Positions 21,338-30,842 of a stretch of DNA of 60,710 bases are shown piece after piece; positions within the stretch are counted from its first letter, which is position 1; each line of letters begins with the position of its first letter. Position numbers and translations under genes: made by a program. The notes under the pieces were generated by a model. The model worked only from the letters and a program-made list of their open reading frames with translations, was not told the origin of the DNA and made no database searches. The stretch is from Cryobacterium sp. (GTDB lineage Bacteria > Actinomycetota > Actinomycetes > Actinomycetales > Microbacteriaceae): assembly GCF_025463825.1 (NCBI RefSeq), contig NZ_JAODBG010000134.1:1-60710 (forward strand). The letters run 5' to 3'.

Positions 21338-21629
21338 GCGTCTCTCCTCTACTCAAGCATCGTGGCTACAGCCGAACAACGGATGTCGTCCGGAGACGAA
21401 GAGGAGACAATCGCGCGCGCAATCCTGGGTTCTGAAACTTTCCTGGTTCCATCACTCATCAACCGCGTGCGGCACCCTATCTACCGTGCAAGCTGGAAAC
21501 CAGCAAGCGACGGCGGAGTGCAAACTACCCGGTAACCTTTATGAAGCGGTCAAGCGCGGGTGGGAGATTATCCACTTTCGTACCGAGACTTTCATCTCGG
21601 AGCCCGGGTAAGCATAGCAGAGGAAACCA
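21338..21629. promoter_or_regulatory. shared upstream region of infC and the DUF1844 gene
   Basis: A 292-base divergent region with no gene. On the minus strand TTGCTG and TAGATA stand 17 bases apart (about 21483-21511), a candidate infC promoter that would give a 5' UTR of about 150 bases. A small hairpin, CCGAGA/TCTCGG (21583-21600), lies nearer the DUF1844 side. A long infC leader could host autoregulation, but I cannot see a known leader motif. Confidence 0.35.
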
Positions 21630-21980
21630 GTGAGCGACAATTACGATCAGGACCAATCCAGCCAGGCGACGCGGGACATCGCGGATGTGGCGGCCGTGGA
21701 GATCATCACGACCGCGGCGGTGCACCTGATGAGCGCCTCGGCGGTCAAGGTCGGCCTCGCCGACGACCCCGACACGCAGATCGACCTGGATGAGGCACGC
21801 AAGCTGATCACGGCCCTCGCCGGCCTGATCACGGCAGCCGCCCCCGACATCTCCGACATGCACGCGCGGAGCCTGCGCGACGGCCTGCGGTCGCTGCAGC
21901 TGGCCTTCCGTGAGGCGTCCAGCATCCCCGACCCGATCGGCCAGGGCCCGGGCGAGAAGTTCACCGGTCCGGTCAACTAA
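21630..21980 (+). CDS. DUF1844 family protein
   Basis: Small acidic protein of 116 residues, conserved beside infC in actinobacteria. No function is established. The core RDIADVAAVEIITTAAVHLMSA is followed by a helix DEARKLITALAGLI, both typical of DUF1844. Starts at GTG with AGAGGA upstream. Convergent with nei; the space between holds a structured inverted repeat. Confidence 0.85.
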   Translation: MSDNYDQDQSSQATRDIADVAAVEIITTAAVHLMSASAVKVGLADDPDTQIDLDEARKLITALAGLITAAAPDISDMHARSLRDGLRSLQLAFREASSIPDPIGQGPGEKFTGPVN

Positions 21981-21990
21981 CCCTCCCTCG

Positions 21991-22060
21991 TCGCAACTGT
22001 TCCCGCTCCGGACAAATGGCCCCGGTGCGCCGGGTCCATTTGTCCGCACGGGGCACAGCT
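21991..22060. repeat. structured inverted repeat, copy 1
   Basis: GGACAAATGG (22010-22019) pairs with CCATTTGTCC (22036-22045). Inside it, CCCGG pairs with CCGGG around a 4-base loop, and a weaker outer CTGT/ACAG stem encloses both. The same element recurs at 27871-27940 with many paired changes. It lies between the convergent DUF1844 and nei genes and probably ends transcription, at least of nei. Confidence 0.65.
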
Positions 22061-22063
22061 GGG

Positions 22064-22843
22064 TCAGGTTTGGCAGACCGGGCACCAGTAGGTGACCCGC
22101 TGCTCGAGCTCGCTGCGGCCCAGCTGGCCGCTTCGGATGCGCGTGCCGCAGCGCCGGCACGGCTGGCCTTCGCGCCCGTAGACGAAGGTGCCCATTCCCC
22201 GGCGCAGGTTGCCGGTGGTGGTGCGTTCAGACCGGTCGCGGTTGGCCAGGATCAGCCGGTGGCCGAGCGCCACGAGCCCGGCCGGATCGGTGACCTCGCT
22301 CATCGGCCGGGTGGGCAGCAGCCCGCGAAGGAAGCACAGCTCGTTCACGTAGACGTTGCCGAGCCCGGCCAGGTTCCGCTGGTCGCCCAGGGCCACCGCG
22401 ACCGGCCGCTCCCCCACCTCGGTGAGCCTTCGTGTGGCCGCCGTTGCGTCCCAGTCCGGGCCGAGCAGGTCCGGGCCCAGGTAGCCGAGGTGCAGCTCGT
22501 CCTCCGAGGTCGGGAACAGTTCCAGGGTGCCCAGCTCGAAGCCCACGGCCACCCAGTCGGCGGTCTCGAGCACGATCCGCGCCTGGAACGCGGGACGGCG
22601 CCACTTCGAGCCGTGCCGGTAGAGGTGCCAGCTGCCCTCCATCTTCAGGTGCGAGTGGATGCTCGTCTCCCCCACATGCGCCACCAGGTGCTTGCCGCGG
22701 CTGATGACCTCGTGCACGACCTGCCCGGACAGGTCGACGGTGGCGAAGGCCGGCACCCGGATGTCGCACCGGGTGAGGGTGGCTCCGTGCAACGCCTCAT
22801 CGAGGCTGCGGGCACTGCGGTAGACGGTATCGCCCTCAGGCAC
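22064..22843 (-). CDS. Fpg/Nei family DNA glycosylase (endonuclease VIII-like)
   Basis: Removes oxidised bases and nicks the abasic site. The 259 residues start with the processed catalytic PEGD (residues 2-5), where Pro2 is the nucleophile. The H2TH region includes NLAGLGNVYVNELCF. The C-terminal zinc finger has two CxxC pairs (CRRC and CPVC). The start is GTG at 22843, forced by the need for Pro2. It overlaps the end of lhr by 8 bases, so the two are co-translated. Confidence 0.93.
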   Translation of the reverse strand: MPEGDTVYRSARSLDEALHGATLTRCDIRVPAFATVDLSGQVVHEVISRGKHLVAHVGETSIHSHLKMEGSWHLYRHGSKWRRPAFQARIVLETADWVAVGFELGTLELFPTSEDELHLGYLGPDLLGPDWDATAATRRLTEVGERPVAVALGDQRNLAGLGNVYVNELCFLRGLLPTRPMSEVTDPAGLVALGHRLILANRDRSERTTTGNLRRGMGTFVYGREGQPCRRCGTRIRSGQLGRSELEQRVTYWCPVCQT

Positions 22844-25800
22844 TGAGCCTCAGTCCTCGTGGAGTCTCGGTGAAGCCGGCGGCGCGTAGGGCGTCGCCCA
22901 CCGTGGTGCTGAGCACGAAGTCGGCGTTCACGGTTTCCACGGCGAGCTTGGGCACCCGCCCGGCGGTGACGGTTGCCGCGAGCGAGCGGGTGGCGGCCAG
23001 CACGGTGTCGGACGGTGCCGGCCGCGCTGTGCCTGCCTTCGATGCGGCCGGGCCGCTGGGGGCGGCCGGCGCGGACGACTCGGTGTCCCCGTCGTTCTCG
23101 TCGGCGTCGGGAGCCCCGACGGCGGGGTCGAAGACCAGCAGCGATTTGCCGCCGCGTTCCACGTAGAGCACCAGTTGCCCGTCGACGAGCACTACCAGGC
23201 CGCCGGCCTTGCGGCCGGGCCGGTGCCCGATTCCCTCCGGCAGGGCGGGCCACGGCAGCACGGCACCGTAGGGGTTGGCGGGGTCGGTCGCAGCGAGGGT
23301 CACCGCGGTGGGGGCGGAGCGGTCGCCGCGTTCGGCGCGTTCCTGCTGGTTGACGTAGCCGCGCATCCGGTCGATGGTGCCGGCGGTGGCGAACTGGGCG
23401 GCGCCGAGGCCCTCCACGAAATAGCCACGCCGGCAACGGCCCATCTCCTCGAAGCCACTGAGGGTCTTGTAGACCAGCGCGAAGCCGCCGAGCACGTTCT
23501 CGCCCGTGACGGCGCCCCGGGTGACGACGCCGTAACGCTCAAGCAGGGTCTCCCCCAGCGCATGCGCCCGCCGGGTGGACGAGGTGTCGGCGACCGGCAC
23601 GATCGACCAGCGGCCCGAGACCGTTGGCGGTCCCTGCCGACTGGGCAGGCTCGGCCGGGGCAGCGCCCGGCCGCGGTGCAGCCGGGCCCGCGGTGCGGCT
23701 CGGCGGGTGGAGTGCGCGGTCTTGCCGCCGGAGACCAGGGACCGCACCGGGGCGAAGGTGTCGTTGCTGACCAGACCCGACCAGACCAGGTCCCAGAGCG
23801 CGTCGACCAGTTCACCGTCGTCCTGGCTGCCGACCGAATCGGCCAGCTGCCGGAAGAAGTAGCCGCCACCGCTGCCCAGCGTGGCCAGGATCTCCTGCTG
23901 CAGCGGGGTGGTCTCCAGCTCGATGGGCACCGGCAGGGTGAGCGGGGCGGTGTCGGCCAGGTGCAGGCTCACCCAGCCGTCGTTGCCGGCGAGCGTGCCG
24001 GCCCCGGCCCAGAGGACCTCTCCGGCGTTGGTGAGTTCATCGAGCATCGCCGGGTTGTAGTCGCTGATGCGGGCGGGCAGGATCAGGGTCTCCCAGGCCG
24101 AGGCGGGGATGCGGGCGCCCTCGAGCTGCTCGATCACCGAGACCACCCCGTCGATCCCGCGGAGCCGCCCGCCCACGTGCTGCCAGGCCGGCAGGAACCG
24201 GCCCAGGGTGCTCTGGTCGACCGGTTCGACTTCGTGCCGCAAGGCGGCGAGCGACCGGCGGCGGAGTCTGCGGAGCACCTCGGCGTCGCACCATTCGGAG
24301 CCGCTGCCGTGCGGGCGGAATTCACCTTCGACGAGGCGCCGGGCGTCGGCCAGCCGGCGCAGCGCGCCGAGCGCAATGGCGGTGCCGAAGCCGAACCGGG
24401 CCGCGACATCCGCGGTGGTGAACGGCCCGTGCGTGCGCGCGTACCGACTGACGAGGTCGCCGAGCGGGTCGCGCACGCTTTCGGTGAATGCCTCGGGGAT
24501 GCCCGGGGGCAGTGGCACGCCGAGGGCGTCGCGCAGCCGGCCGGCGTCTTCGATCACCACCCAGCGTTCCTCGCCGGCGATGCCGACCTTGAGCGCCCGC
24601 CGGGCGGTGGTGAGGATGTCGAGCAGGGCTTTGGCGTAGCCGGCGGATGCCCGGCGCACGGGCGTGGCTCCGGCGGCGTCAGTTTCGGCGGCGTGCGCCC
24701 CGGCCTCGTCACCGGTGTCCGCCGTGTCGGAGGCGGTCGCGGCGGCATCCGTCCCGGCGGCCGCGGCGCTGTCCGGCGCAGGTTCGAGCCGGTCGGCGAC
24801 CTCGGCGACGGTGAGCGGGCCCAGGCCGCGCAGCAGGTCGGCGACGCCCTCGAGGCCCCGCGCGCGGCGGTCCGGGGCAAGTCGTTGCAGTTCGGCGTCG
24901 GTCTGGTCGATCACGGCGGGGTCGAGGAGTTCCCGCAGCTCCACCCGGCCGAGCAGCTCGGCGAGCAGGCCGGAGTCGATCGAGAGCGCGGTGGCGCGGC
25001 GCTCGGCCAGCGGCGAGTCACCCTCGTACATGAACGCCGCCACGTACCCGAACAGGAGGGCGTTGGCGAACGGGCTGGCGGAGTTCGTGCTGGTCTCCAC
25101 CAGCCGGATCGCGCGGCTGCCCACCTGCTTGGCCAGGCTCACCAGCGCGGGCAGGTCGTAGACATCCTGCAGGCACTCGCGGATGGTCTCGAGGATGATC
25201 GGGAACGACGGGTATTCGCGGGCCACGTCCAGCAGCTGCGAGGCCTTCTGCCGTTGCTGCCAGAGCGGCGAACGGCTGCCCGGCCGGTAGCGCGGCAGCA
25301 GCAGCGCCCGGGCGGCGCACTCGCGGAACCGGGAGGCGAACAGCGCCGAGCCGCCGACCTCGTCGGTGACGATCTGCTCGAGCTCGTCGGGGTCGAAGAC
25401 GAAGAGGTCGGCGCCGGGCGGTTCGGTCTCGGTGTCGGGGATGCGCACCACGATGCCGTCGTCACTGGCGACGCAGGCACCGTCGATACCGAACCGCTCG
25501 CGCACCCGGGCGCCCACGGCGAGGGCCCACGGGGCGTGCACGGTGAGGCCGAACGGCGAGTGCAGGATGACCCGCCAGTCGCCGAGCTCGTCCCGGAATC
25601 GTTCGACGACGAGTGTCTGGTCCGTGGGCAGGTAGCGGGTGGCGGCGCGCTGCTCGTCCAGGAAGGCCAGCAGGTTGGTGACGGCGCGGTCGTCGAGGCC
25701 GACGGCGCTGCAGCGGGCGCGGGCCTCGACGGGCGAGAGAGCCGTCACCTCGCGGAGGAACGCGCCGATGGCCGAGCCGAGCTCGGCGGGCCGGCCGAGG

Positions 25801-27785
25801 CCGTCGCCCTTCCAGAACGGCAACCGCCCGGGCTCGCCGTAGGCGGGCAGCACCAGCACCCGGTCGTGAGTGATCTCCTGGATGCGCCAGCTCGTGGCCC
25901 CGAGCGCGAACACGTCACCGACGCGGGACTCGTAGACCATCTCCTCATCGAGTTCACCGACCCGGCGGCCGGTGGGCTGGTCGCCGCCGACCATGAACAC
26001 GCCGAACAGGCCGCGGTCCGGGATGGTGCCGCCGCTGGTGACGGCGAGGCGCTGGGCGCCCGGCCGGCCGGTGAGCAGGCCCGCGTCGCGGTCCCAGATG
26101 ATGCGGGGGCGGAGCTCGGCGAACTGGTCGGAGGGGTAGCGGCCGGCGAGGAGGTCGAGGGTGGCCTCGTACGCCGAGCGGGGCAGGGTGGCGAACGGGG
26201 CGCTGCGGCGCACGGCGTCGAACCACTCCTCGGCGTCGACGGGTTCGAGGGCGACGGCGGCGACGGTCTGCTGGGCAAGGATGTCGAGCGGGTTCGCGGG
26301 CACCTGAAGCGATTCGATCATGCCCGACACCATCCGCTCGGCGGCGACAGTAGCGTGGATGAGGTCGGCGCGGTGCTTGGGGAAGATGATGCCGCGGGAG
26401 ACTTCGCCGACCTGGTGGCCGGCCCGGCCGACGCGCTGCAGGCCGCTGGCCACCGACGGCGGCGATTCGACCTGCACGACCAGGTCGACCTCGCCCATGT
26501 CGATGCCGAGTTCGAGGCTGGATGTCGCGACGACGCAGCGCAGCCGGCCGGACTTCAGGTCGTCCTCGATCATGGCCCGCTGTTCCTTACTGACCGAGCC
26601 GTGGTGCGCCCGGGCGAGCAGCGCCTCGGCGCCCTCGGTCTGGCCGCTGCCACCCATCAGTTCGGCGGGCGGCCAGGCCGGGGCGGCGGCAGGGCCGGAA
26701 GCGGATGCGATGCCCGCGGCATCCGAGCCACCGGCCAGCACCAGCTCGGCCTCGTCGGCCGCGGCGAGCCGCTCCCCGTAGATCTCGTTGAAGCGGGCGG
26801 TGAGCCGCTCGGCCAGGCGTCGGGAGTTGGCGAACACGATCGACGACGAGTGCGCGAGCACGGCGTCCACGATGGCCTCTTCGACGTGCGGCCAGATCGA
26901 CCCGGTCTGCGGGGCGGCGGCGGAGGTGGCTCCCTCGGGGGCGGGCACGGCTCCGAGGGAGGTCATGTCATCGACGGGGACGACCACGCGCAGGTCGAAC
27001 CGCTTCTCGTTCTTGGGCGCCACGATCTCCACGGGAGCGACCCCGCCGAGGAACCGGGCCACCTCGGAGGCCGGCCGCACGGTAGCCGACAGGCCGATCC
27101 GCTGGGCCGGCTTGGCCAGCAGCGCGTCCAGGCGCTCCAGCGAGACGGCGAGGTGCGCACCGCGCTTGCTCGCGGCCACCGCGTGGATCTCGTCGATGAT
27201 CACGGTGTCCACGCCGCGCAGCGATTCGCGGGCGGCGGAGGTGAGCATCAGGAACAGCGACTCCGGGGTGGTGATCAGGATCTCCGGCGGCGTCTTCACC
27301 AGGGCGCGGCGGTCGGCCGCGGGGGTGTCGCCGCTTCGGACGCCGACGCTGACGCGCACGGGAGCGAGGCCCAGCCGTTCCGCGGCCTGGCCGATGCCCA
27401 CCAGCGGGGCGCGCAGGTTGCGCTCCACGTCGACGCCGAGGGCCTTGAGCGGGGAGATGTAGAGCACCCGGGTGCCGGTGGGCGCCGGCGGGGCGGATGC
27501 GGCCCCGGGCGTGGTCGCGCCGGCCGAGGTGTGGGCTTTCGGCGCGGCGGCATCCGTCGAGCCGGCGCCTTCGGCGGTCACGGCGGCGGACGCCGAGTAG
27601 AGCCGGTCGAGGGCCCAGAGGAACGCGGCCAGGGTCTTGCCCGACCCGGTTGGGGCCACGACGAGGGTGTGCGAACCGCGGGAGATCGCGTCCCAGGCGC
27701 CGAGCTGCGCCTCGGTAGGCGCGGCGAAGGCGCCGGAGAACCATGTGCGGGTAGCCGGCGAGAGGCGCTGCAGGATCTGGGTCAC
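22836..27785 (-). CDS. lhr: Lhr-type ATP-dependent helicase
   Basis: Large superfamily 2 helicase (1649 residues), similar to mycobacterial and E. coli Lhr, a 3'-to-5' translocase linked to DNA repair. Motif I APTGSGKT is near residue 45, motif II DEIH near 200, and the helicase C motif QRVGRAGHQVG near 450. Beyond the Lhr core a long C-terminal region of ~750 residues includes a stretch rich in Ala and Asp around 1010-1040. Starts at GTG. The 8-base overlap with the glycosylase gene suggests a joint repair role. Confidence 0.93.
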   Translation of the reverse strand: MTQILQRLSPATRTWFSGAFAAPTEAQLGAWDAISRGSHTLVVAPTGSGKTLAAFLWALDRLYSASAAVTAEGAGSTDAAAPKAHTSAGATTPGAASAPPAPTGTRVLYISPLKALGVDVERNLRAPLVGIGQAAERLGLAPVRVSVGVRSGDTPAADRRALVKTPPEILITTPESLFLMLTSAARESLRGVDTVIIDEIHAVAASKRGAHLAVSLERLDALLAKPAQRIGLSATVRPASEVARFLGGVAPVEIVAPKNEKRFDLRVVVPVDDMTSLGAVPAPEGATSAAAPQTGSIWPHVEEAIVDAVLAHSSSIVFANSRRLAERLTARFNEIYGERLAAADEAELVLAGGSDAAGIASASGPAAAPAWPPAELMGGSGQTEGAEALLARAHHGSVSKEQRAMIEDDLKSGRLRCVVATSSLELGIDMGEVDLVVQVESPPSVASGLQRVGRAGHQVGEVSRGIIFPKHRADLIHATVAAERMVSGMIESLQVPANPLDILAQQTVAAVALEPVDAEEWFDAVRRSAPFATLPRSAYEATLDLLAGRYPSDQFAELRPRIIWDRDAGLLTGRPGAQRLAVTSGGTIPDRGLFGVFMVGGDQPTGRRVGELDEEMVYESRVGDVFALGATSWRIQEITHDRVLVLPAYGEPGRLPFWKGDGLGRPAELGSAIGAFLREVTALSPVEARARCSAVGLDDRAVTNLLAFLDEQRAATRYLPTDQTLVVERFRDELGDWRVILHSPFGLTVHAPWALAVGARVRERFGIDGACVASDDGIVVRIPDTETEPPGADLFVFDPDELEQIVTDEVGGSALFASRFRECAARALLLPRYRPGSRSPLWQQRQKASQLLDVAREYPSFPIILETIRECLQDVYDLPALVSLAKQVGSRAIRLVETSTNSASPFANALLFGYVAAFMYEGDSPLAERRATALSIDSGLLAELLGRVELRELLDPAVIDQTDAELQRLAPDRRARGLEGVADLLRGLGPLTVAEVADRLEPAPDSAAAAGTDAAATASDTADTGDEAGAHAAETDAAGATPVRRASAGYAKALLDILTTARRALKVGIAGEERWVVIEDAGRLRDALGVPLPPGIPEAFTESVRDPLGDLVSRYARTHGPFTTADVAARFGFGTAIALGALRRLADARRLVEGEFRPHGSGSEWCDAEVLRRLRRRSLAALRHEVEPVDQSTLGRFLPAWQHVGGRLRGIDGVVSVIEQLEGARIPASAWETLILPARISDYNPAMLDELTNAGEVLWAGAGTLAGNDGWVSLHLADTAPLTLPVPIELETTPLQQEILATLGSGGGYFFRQLADSVGSQDDGELVDALWDLVWSGLVSNDTFAPVRSLVSGGKTAHSTRRAAPRARLHRGRALPRPSLPSRQGPPTVSGRWSIVPVADTSSTRRAHALGETLLERYGVVTRGAVTGENVLGGFALVYKTLSGFEEMGRCRRGYFVEGLGAAQFATAGTIDRMRGYVNQQERAERGDRSAPTAVTLAATDPANPYGAVLPWPALPEGIGHRPGRKAGGLVVLVDGQLVLYVERGGKSLLVFDPAVGAPDADENDGDTESSAPAAPSGPAASKAGTARPAPSDTVLAATRSLAATVTAGRVPKLAVETVNADFVLSTTVGDALRAAGFTETPRGLRLSA

Positions 27786-27870
27786 CTACCCATCCTTGCC
27801 GATACCGCCGACGTTGGGCCGGATGCGCCGAAAACCGCGGCTGTCCGCTCCACCGGCTTCCCGCATCCGC

Positions 27871-27940
27871 TCGTAACTGTTGCCAAACCGGACAATTGCG
27901 CCCGGTGTGCCGGGCGCAATTGTCCGCACGGGCAACAGTC
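27871..27940. repeat. structured inverted repeat, copy 2
   Basis: A 16-bp perfect inner stem (27890-27905 with 27910-27925, loop TGTG) sits inside a perfect 9-bp outer stem ACTGTTGCC (27876-27884) / GGCAACAGT (27931-27939). It shares flanks and layout with copy 1, but paired bases differ on both sides of the stem. It lies after the sseB stop and before lhr and probably ends the his-sseB message. Confidence 0.7.
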
Positions 27941-27965
27941 GTGCCGCGAGGACTGGCCGGGCGGG

Positions 27966-28796
27966 TCAGGCGGAGGCGACCAGTTGCACGCGCAGCGAGT
28001 CGACGCCGGTGGCGATCACGTCATTGGCGGCCCAGCGGGCGGCGAGGCGGGCCAGGGTGGCGTCGAGGTCGGTGCGGCTGAGGCCGTCGACGAGTTCCAG
28101 GCGCACGACCAGCTCAGGTCCGGCCAGTCGGGACTGCGGGTCGCCGGCGGTGAGGCTCACCGACAGCGCGGCCAGTTCACTGGTGATGGACTCTTCGAAG
28201 GCCGCCGCGACCTGGCGGCTGGCATAGCTGGGCGTCCACGGGGTGTCCTGCGCGATCGCCCAGAGCGCCGGCCGGCGCACCACGAACTCGGTGTCGGCGG
28301 TCGGGTCGAGCACCACCAGGTCGGTGTTCTCCTGGGCGGCGGCGAGGGCCACGCGCACGGCGTCGGCGGGCACCGGGCGGGCAGCGGCGTTCCAGGCTCG
28401 CATGGCGGCGGCGGCGGAGAACACCGGCAGAACCGCCCGGCCGTCCGGGCCGGCGACGGTGATGATGGACAGTTCCTGGGCCTTGTCGACCCGGAGGCCA
28501 TGCGGGCCGGCCGCATCAGCCGGAGAGTCGTCATCGCCGAGGGCTGTCACCAGCGGGATCAGCAGGCGGGCCGAACGGATGGCGTCGATGACGCCTTCCT
28601 CTCCCAGTTCCCGGGCGCGGAACCGGCCGACCGCCTCGATCAGGGCGGGTGGCGCCAGGCCGTCATCGTCATCGAACTCGGTGTGCTCGATCGACCGGCC
28701 CGCCCACGCCTGGCCGGCGGAGTCCGCGGCCGGATCACCGGCGGCGCCGACATCGGCCGGCCCACCCGTGGAGCCGAGGTTACGCGCCGGAGACAT
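27966..28796 (-). CDS. SseB family protein
   Basis: A 276-residue cytosolic protein with the SseB N-terminal domain in its middle. It includes [12 protein letters not shown] at about residues 120-135 and a [14 protein letters not shown] segment. SseB-like genes commonly follow hisA/priA in actinobacteria; no biochemical function is firm. I start it at ATG 28796 (MSPARNLG), which overlaps the hisA end by 17 bases. The longer frame reads through hisA. Confidence 0.75.
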   Translation of the reverse strand: MSPARNLGSTGGPADVGAAGDPAADSAGQAWAGRSIEHTEFDDDDGLAPPALIEAVGRFRARELGEEGVIDAIRSARLLIPLVTALGDDDSPADAAGPHGLRVDKAQELSIITVAGPDGRAVLPVFSAAAAMRAWNAAARPVPADAVRVALAAAQENTDLVVLDPTADTEFVVRRPALWAIAQDTPWTPSYASRQVAAAFEESITSELAALSVSLTAGDPQSRLAGPELVVRLELVDGLSRTDLDATLARLAARWAANDVIATGVDSLRVQLVASA

Positions 28797-29526
28797 CCAG
28801 CGCCTCGGCGAGGGTGAAGGCGCCCGCGTAGAGAGCCTTGCCCACGATCGCGCCTTCCAGGCCGAGGGGAACGAGTTCGCGCAGCGCTGCAATGTCGTCG
28901 AGGCTGGCGATGCCGCCGGAGGCAATCACCGGACGGTGGGTGCGGTCCATGACCTCACGCAGCAGTTCGATGTTCGGTCCCTTGAGGGTGCCGTCCTTGG
29001 TGACATCCGTGACCACGTAACGGGTGCAGCCGGCTTCTTCGAGACGCTCGAGCACCGTCCACAGGTCACCGCCGTCCTTCGTCCAGCCCCGCGCGGCCAG
29101 GGTCGTACCGCGCACGTCGAGGCCCACAGCGATGGAATCGCCGTACTGCGCGATCACACTGGCGGCCCACTCCGGGTTCTCCAGCGCGGCGGTGCCCAGG
29201 TTGATGCGCTTGACGCCGGTACCGAGGGCAGCCTCGAGCGACCTGTCGTCGCGGATGCCGCCGGAGAGTTCCACGTTCACGCCACGGAGCTGCTTGATGA
29301 CCTTCTTGAGCACTCCGGTGTTGTTGCCCCGGCCGAAGGCGGCGTCGAGGTCGACGAGGTGGATCCACTCGGCGCCCTGGTTCGCCCAGTCGAGCGCGGC
29401 ATCCATCGGGTCGCCGTAGTTGGTCTCGGTGCCGGCCTCACCCTGAGTGAGGCGAACGGCCTTGCCGCCGGCGACGTCGACGGCCGGGAGGAGAACCAGC
29501 TTCGGGGTCTTGTTGAACTCGGTCAT
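28780..29526 (-). CDS. priA: phosphoribosyl isomerase (HisA/PriA)
   Basis: ProFAR isomerase of histidine synthesis. In most actinobacteria the same enzyme also does the TrpF step. The 248-residue (beta-alpha)8 barrel has the first-strand Asp in [10 protein letters not shown], the phosphate motif ELSGGIRDD, the second catalytic Asp in [10 protein letters not shown] and the phosphate site ASGGIAS. Dual function is inferred from lineage. It follows hisH after 57 bases. Confidence 0.93.
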   Translation of the reverse strand: MTEFNKTPKLVLLPAVDVAGGKAVRLTQGEAGTETNYGDPMDAALDWANQGAEWIHLVDLDAAFGRGNNTGVLKKVIKQLRGVNVELSGGIRDDRSLEAALGTGVKRINLGTAALENPEWAASVIAQYGDSIAVGLDVRGTTLAARGWTKDGGDLWTVLERLEEAGCTRYVVTDVTKDGTLKGPNIELLREVMDRTHRPVIASGGIASLDDIAALRELVPLGLEGAIVGKALYAGAFTLAEALDVSGA

Positions 29527-29583
29527 GGGGGTGCCTTTTTTGTTGGGGTGCGGCCACTGATGGAGGCCGGCTGGTGGGAAGAC

Positions 29584-30216
29584 TTAGTCGCGGAGAGTGC
29601 CGAGCCAGTTCGACAGCAGGCGGATGCCGGCGTCGCCGCTCTTTTCCGGGTGGAACTGGGTGGCGGACAGCGGACCGTTCTCCACCGCGGCGAGGAACGG
29701 AGCACCGTGCTCGGCCCAGGTGAGCCGGGGAACCGGGAAGGGCGGCATCACGTCGAGAGACCAGCTCTGCGCGGCGTAGGAGTGCACGAAGTAGAACCGC
29801 TCTCCCTCGAGGCCGCGGAACAGCACGGAGTCGGGGTCGGGGGTCACCGTGTTCCAGCCCATGTGCGGCAGCACCGGGGCCGGCAGCGCACTGACGGTGC
29901 CGGGCCATTCGCCGAGCCCTTCGGTGTCGGCGCCGCGTTCGACTCCGCGTTCGAACATGACCTGCATGCCCACGCAGATTCCCATCACCGCTCGTCCGCC
30001 GGAGAGGCGTTTGTCGATGATGTCGCCGCCGTGGGCGTCGTTCAGGGCCGTCATCACCGCGCTGAACGCGCCGACGCCGGGTACCAGGAGGCCGTCGGCC
30101 TCGAGGGCGAGCTTGCGGTCCCCGGTGAGGGTGACGTCGGCGCCCGCGAGCTCAAGCGCCTTGACGGCGGAGTGCACATTGCCGGTGCCGTAATCGAGCA
30201 CCACGACCTTGCTCAT
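29584..30216 (-). CDS. hisH: imidazole glycerol phosphate synthase, glutaminase subunit
   Basis: Supplies ammonia to HisF. The class I glutaminase triad is visible: Cys in [11 protein letters not shown] and His/Glu in QFHPEKSGD. Length (210 residues) is normal. It overlaps hisB by 4 bases. hisF is not in the window. Confidence 0.96.
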   Translation of the reverse strand: MSKVVVLDYGTGNVHSAVKALELAGADVTLTGDRKLALEADGLLVPGVGAFSAVMTALNDAHGGDIIDKRLSGGRAVMGICVGMQVMFERGVERGADTEGLGEWPGTVSALPAPVLPHMGWNTVTPDPDSVLFRGLEGERFYFVHSYAAQSWSLDVMPPFPVPRLTWAEHGAPFLAAVENGPLSATQFHPEKSGDAGIRLLSNWLGTLRD

Positions 30217-30830
30217 AGGGCCCCCTTCGTCGACGGGATGCCGCTGACGAAGGCGTCGTAGGCCTTGGCCTGCCGGAACGCGCGGGCGAAGGCCTTGAAC
30301 TCGGCTTCGGCGATGTGGTGCGGGTCACGGCCGCCGACGACGGTGACGTGCACGGTGAGGGCTGCGTTGACGGCGATGGCCTCGAAGACGTGGCGCACCA
30401 TGGATCCGGTGAAGTGGCCGCCGATGAGGTGGAATTCGAAGCCGGCCGGTTCGCCGGTGTGTACGAGGTAGGGGCGGCCGGAGATGTCGACGACGGCCTG
30501 CACGAGGGCTTCGTCGAGCGGGACCAGCGCATCCCCGTATCGCGAGATGCCGGACTTGTCGCCGAGGGCCTGCTTGATGGCCTGGCCGAGCACGATGCCG
30601 ATGTCCTCGACGGTGTGGTGCACGTCGATCTCGATGTCGCCCTTGGCGTGCACGGTGAGGTCGGTCAGGGAGTGCTTGGCGAACGCGGTGAGCAGGTGGT
30701 CGTAGAACGGCACGGTGGTGTGGATGTCGCTCACTCCGGTGCCGTCGAGGTCGATCGACAGGTCGATGCTCGATTCACTCGTTTCGCGCTGCAGGTGGGC
30801 ACGGCGAGGCGAGGGCGTGACGTTGCTCAT
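30213..30830 (-). CDS. hisB: imidazoleglycerol-phosphate dehydratase
   Basis: Monofunctional IGPD (205 residues) with the metal-binding motifs [11 protein letters not shown] and, later, DPHHIAEA. Downstream of hisC by 9 bases. TAAACT lies 6 bases before its ATG and overlaps the hisC stop codon. It may therefore have its own leaderless transcript in addition to the operon message. Confidence 0.96.
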   Translation of the reverse strand: MSNVTPSPRRAHLQRETSESSIDLSIDLDGTGVSDIHTTVPFYDHLLTAFAKHSLTDLTVHAKGDIEIDVHHTVEDIGIVLGQAIKQALGDKSGISRYGDALVPLDEALVQAVVDISGRPYLVHTGEPAGFEFHLIGGHFTGSMVRHVFEAIAVNAALTVHVTVVGGRDPHHIAEAEFKAFARAFRQAKAYDAFVSGIPSTKGAL

Positions 30831-30836
30831 GGCGAT

Positions 30837-30842
30837 AGTTTA
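30837..30842 (-). promoter_or_regulatory. -10 box of possible leaderless hisB promoter
   Basis: TAAACT, minus strand, 6 bases before hisB. Its first three bases are the hisC stop codon TAA, so some resemblance could be coincidental. Confidence 0.35.

Noticed and set aside
23175..28817. A 1880-codon open frame on the plus strand
   Set aside because: It is antisense to lhr and sseB. High GC3 in the real genes removes stops on the other strand, and the translated text is compositionally biased with no domain.
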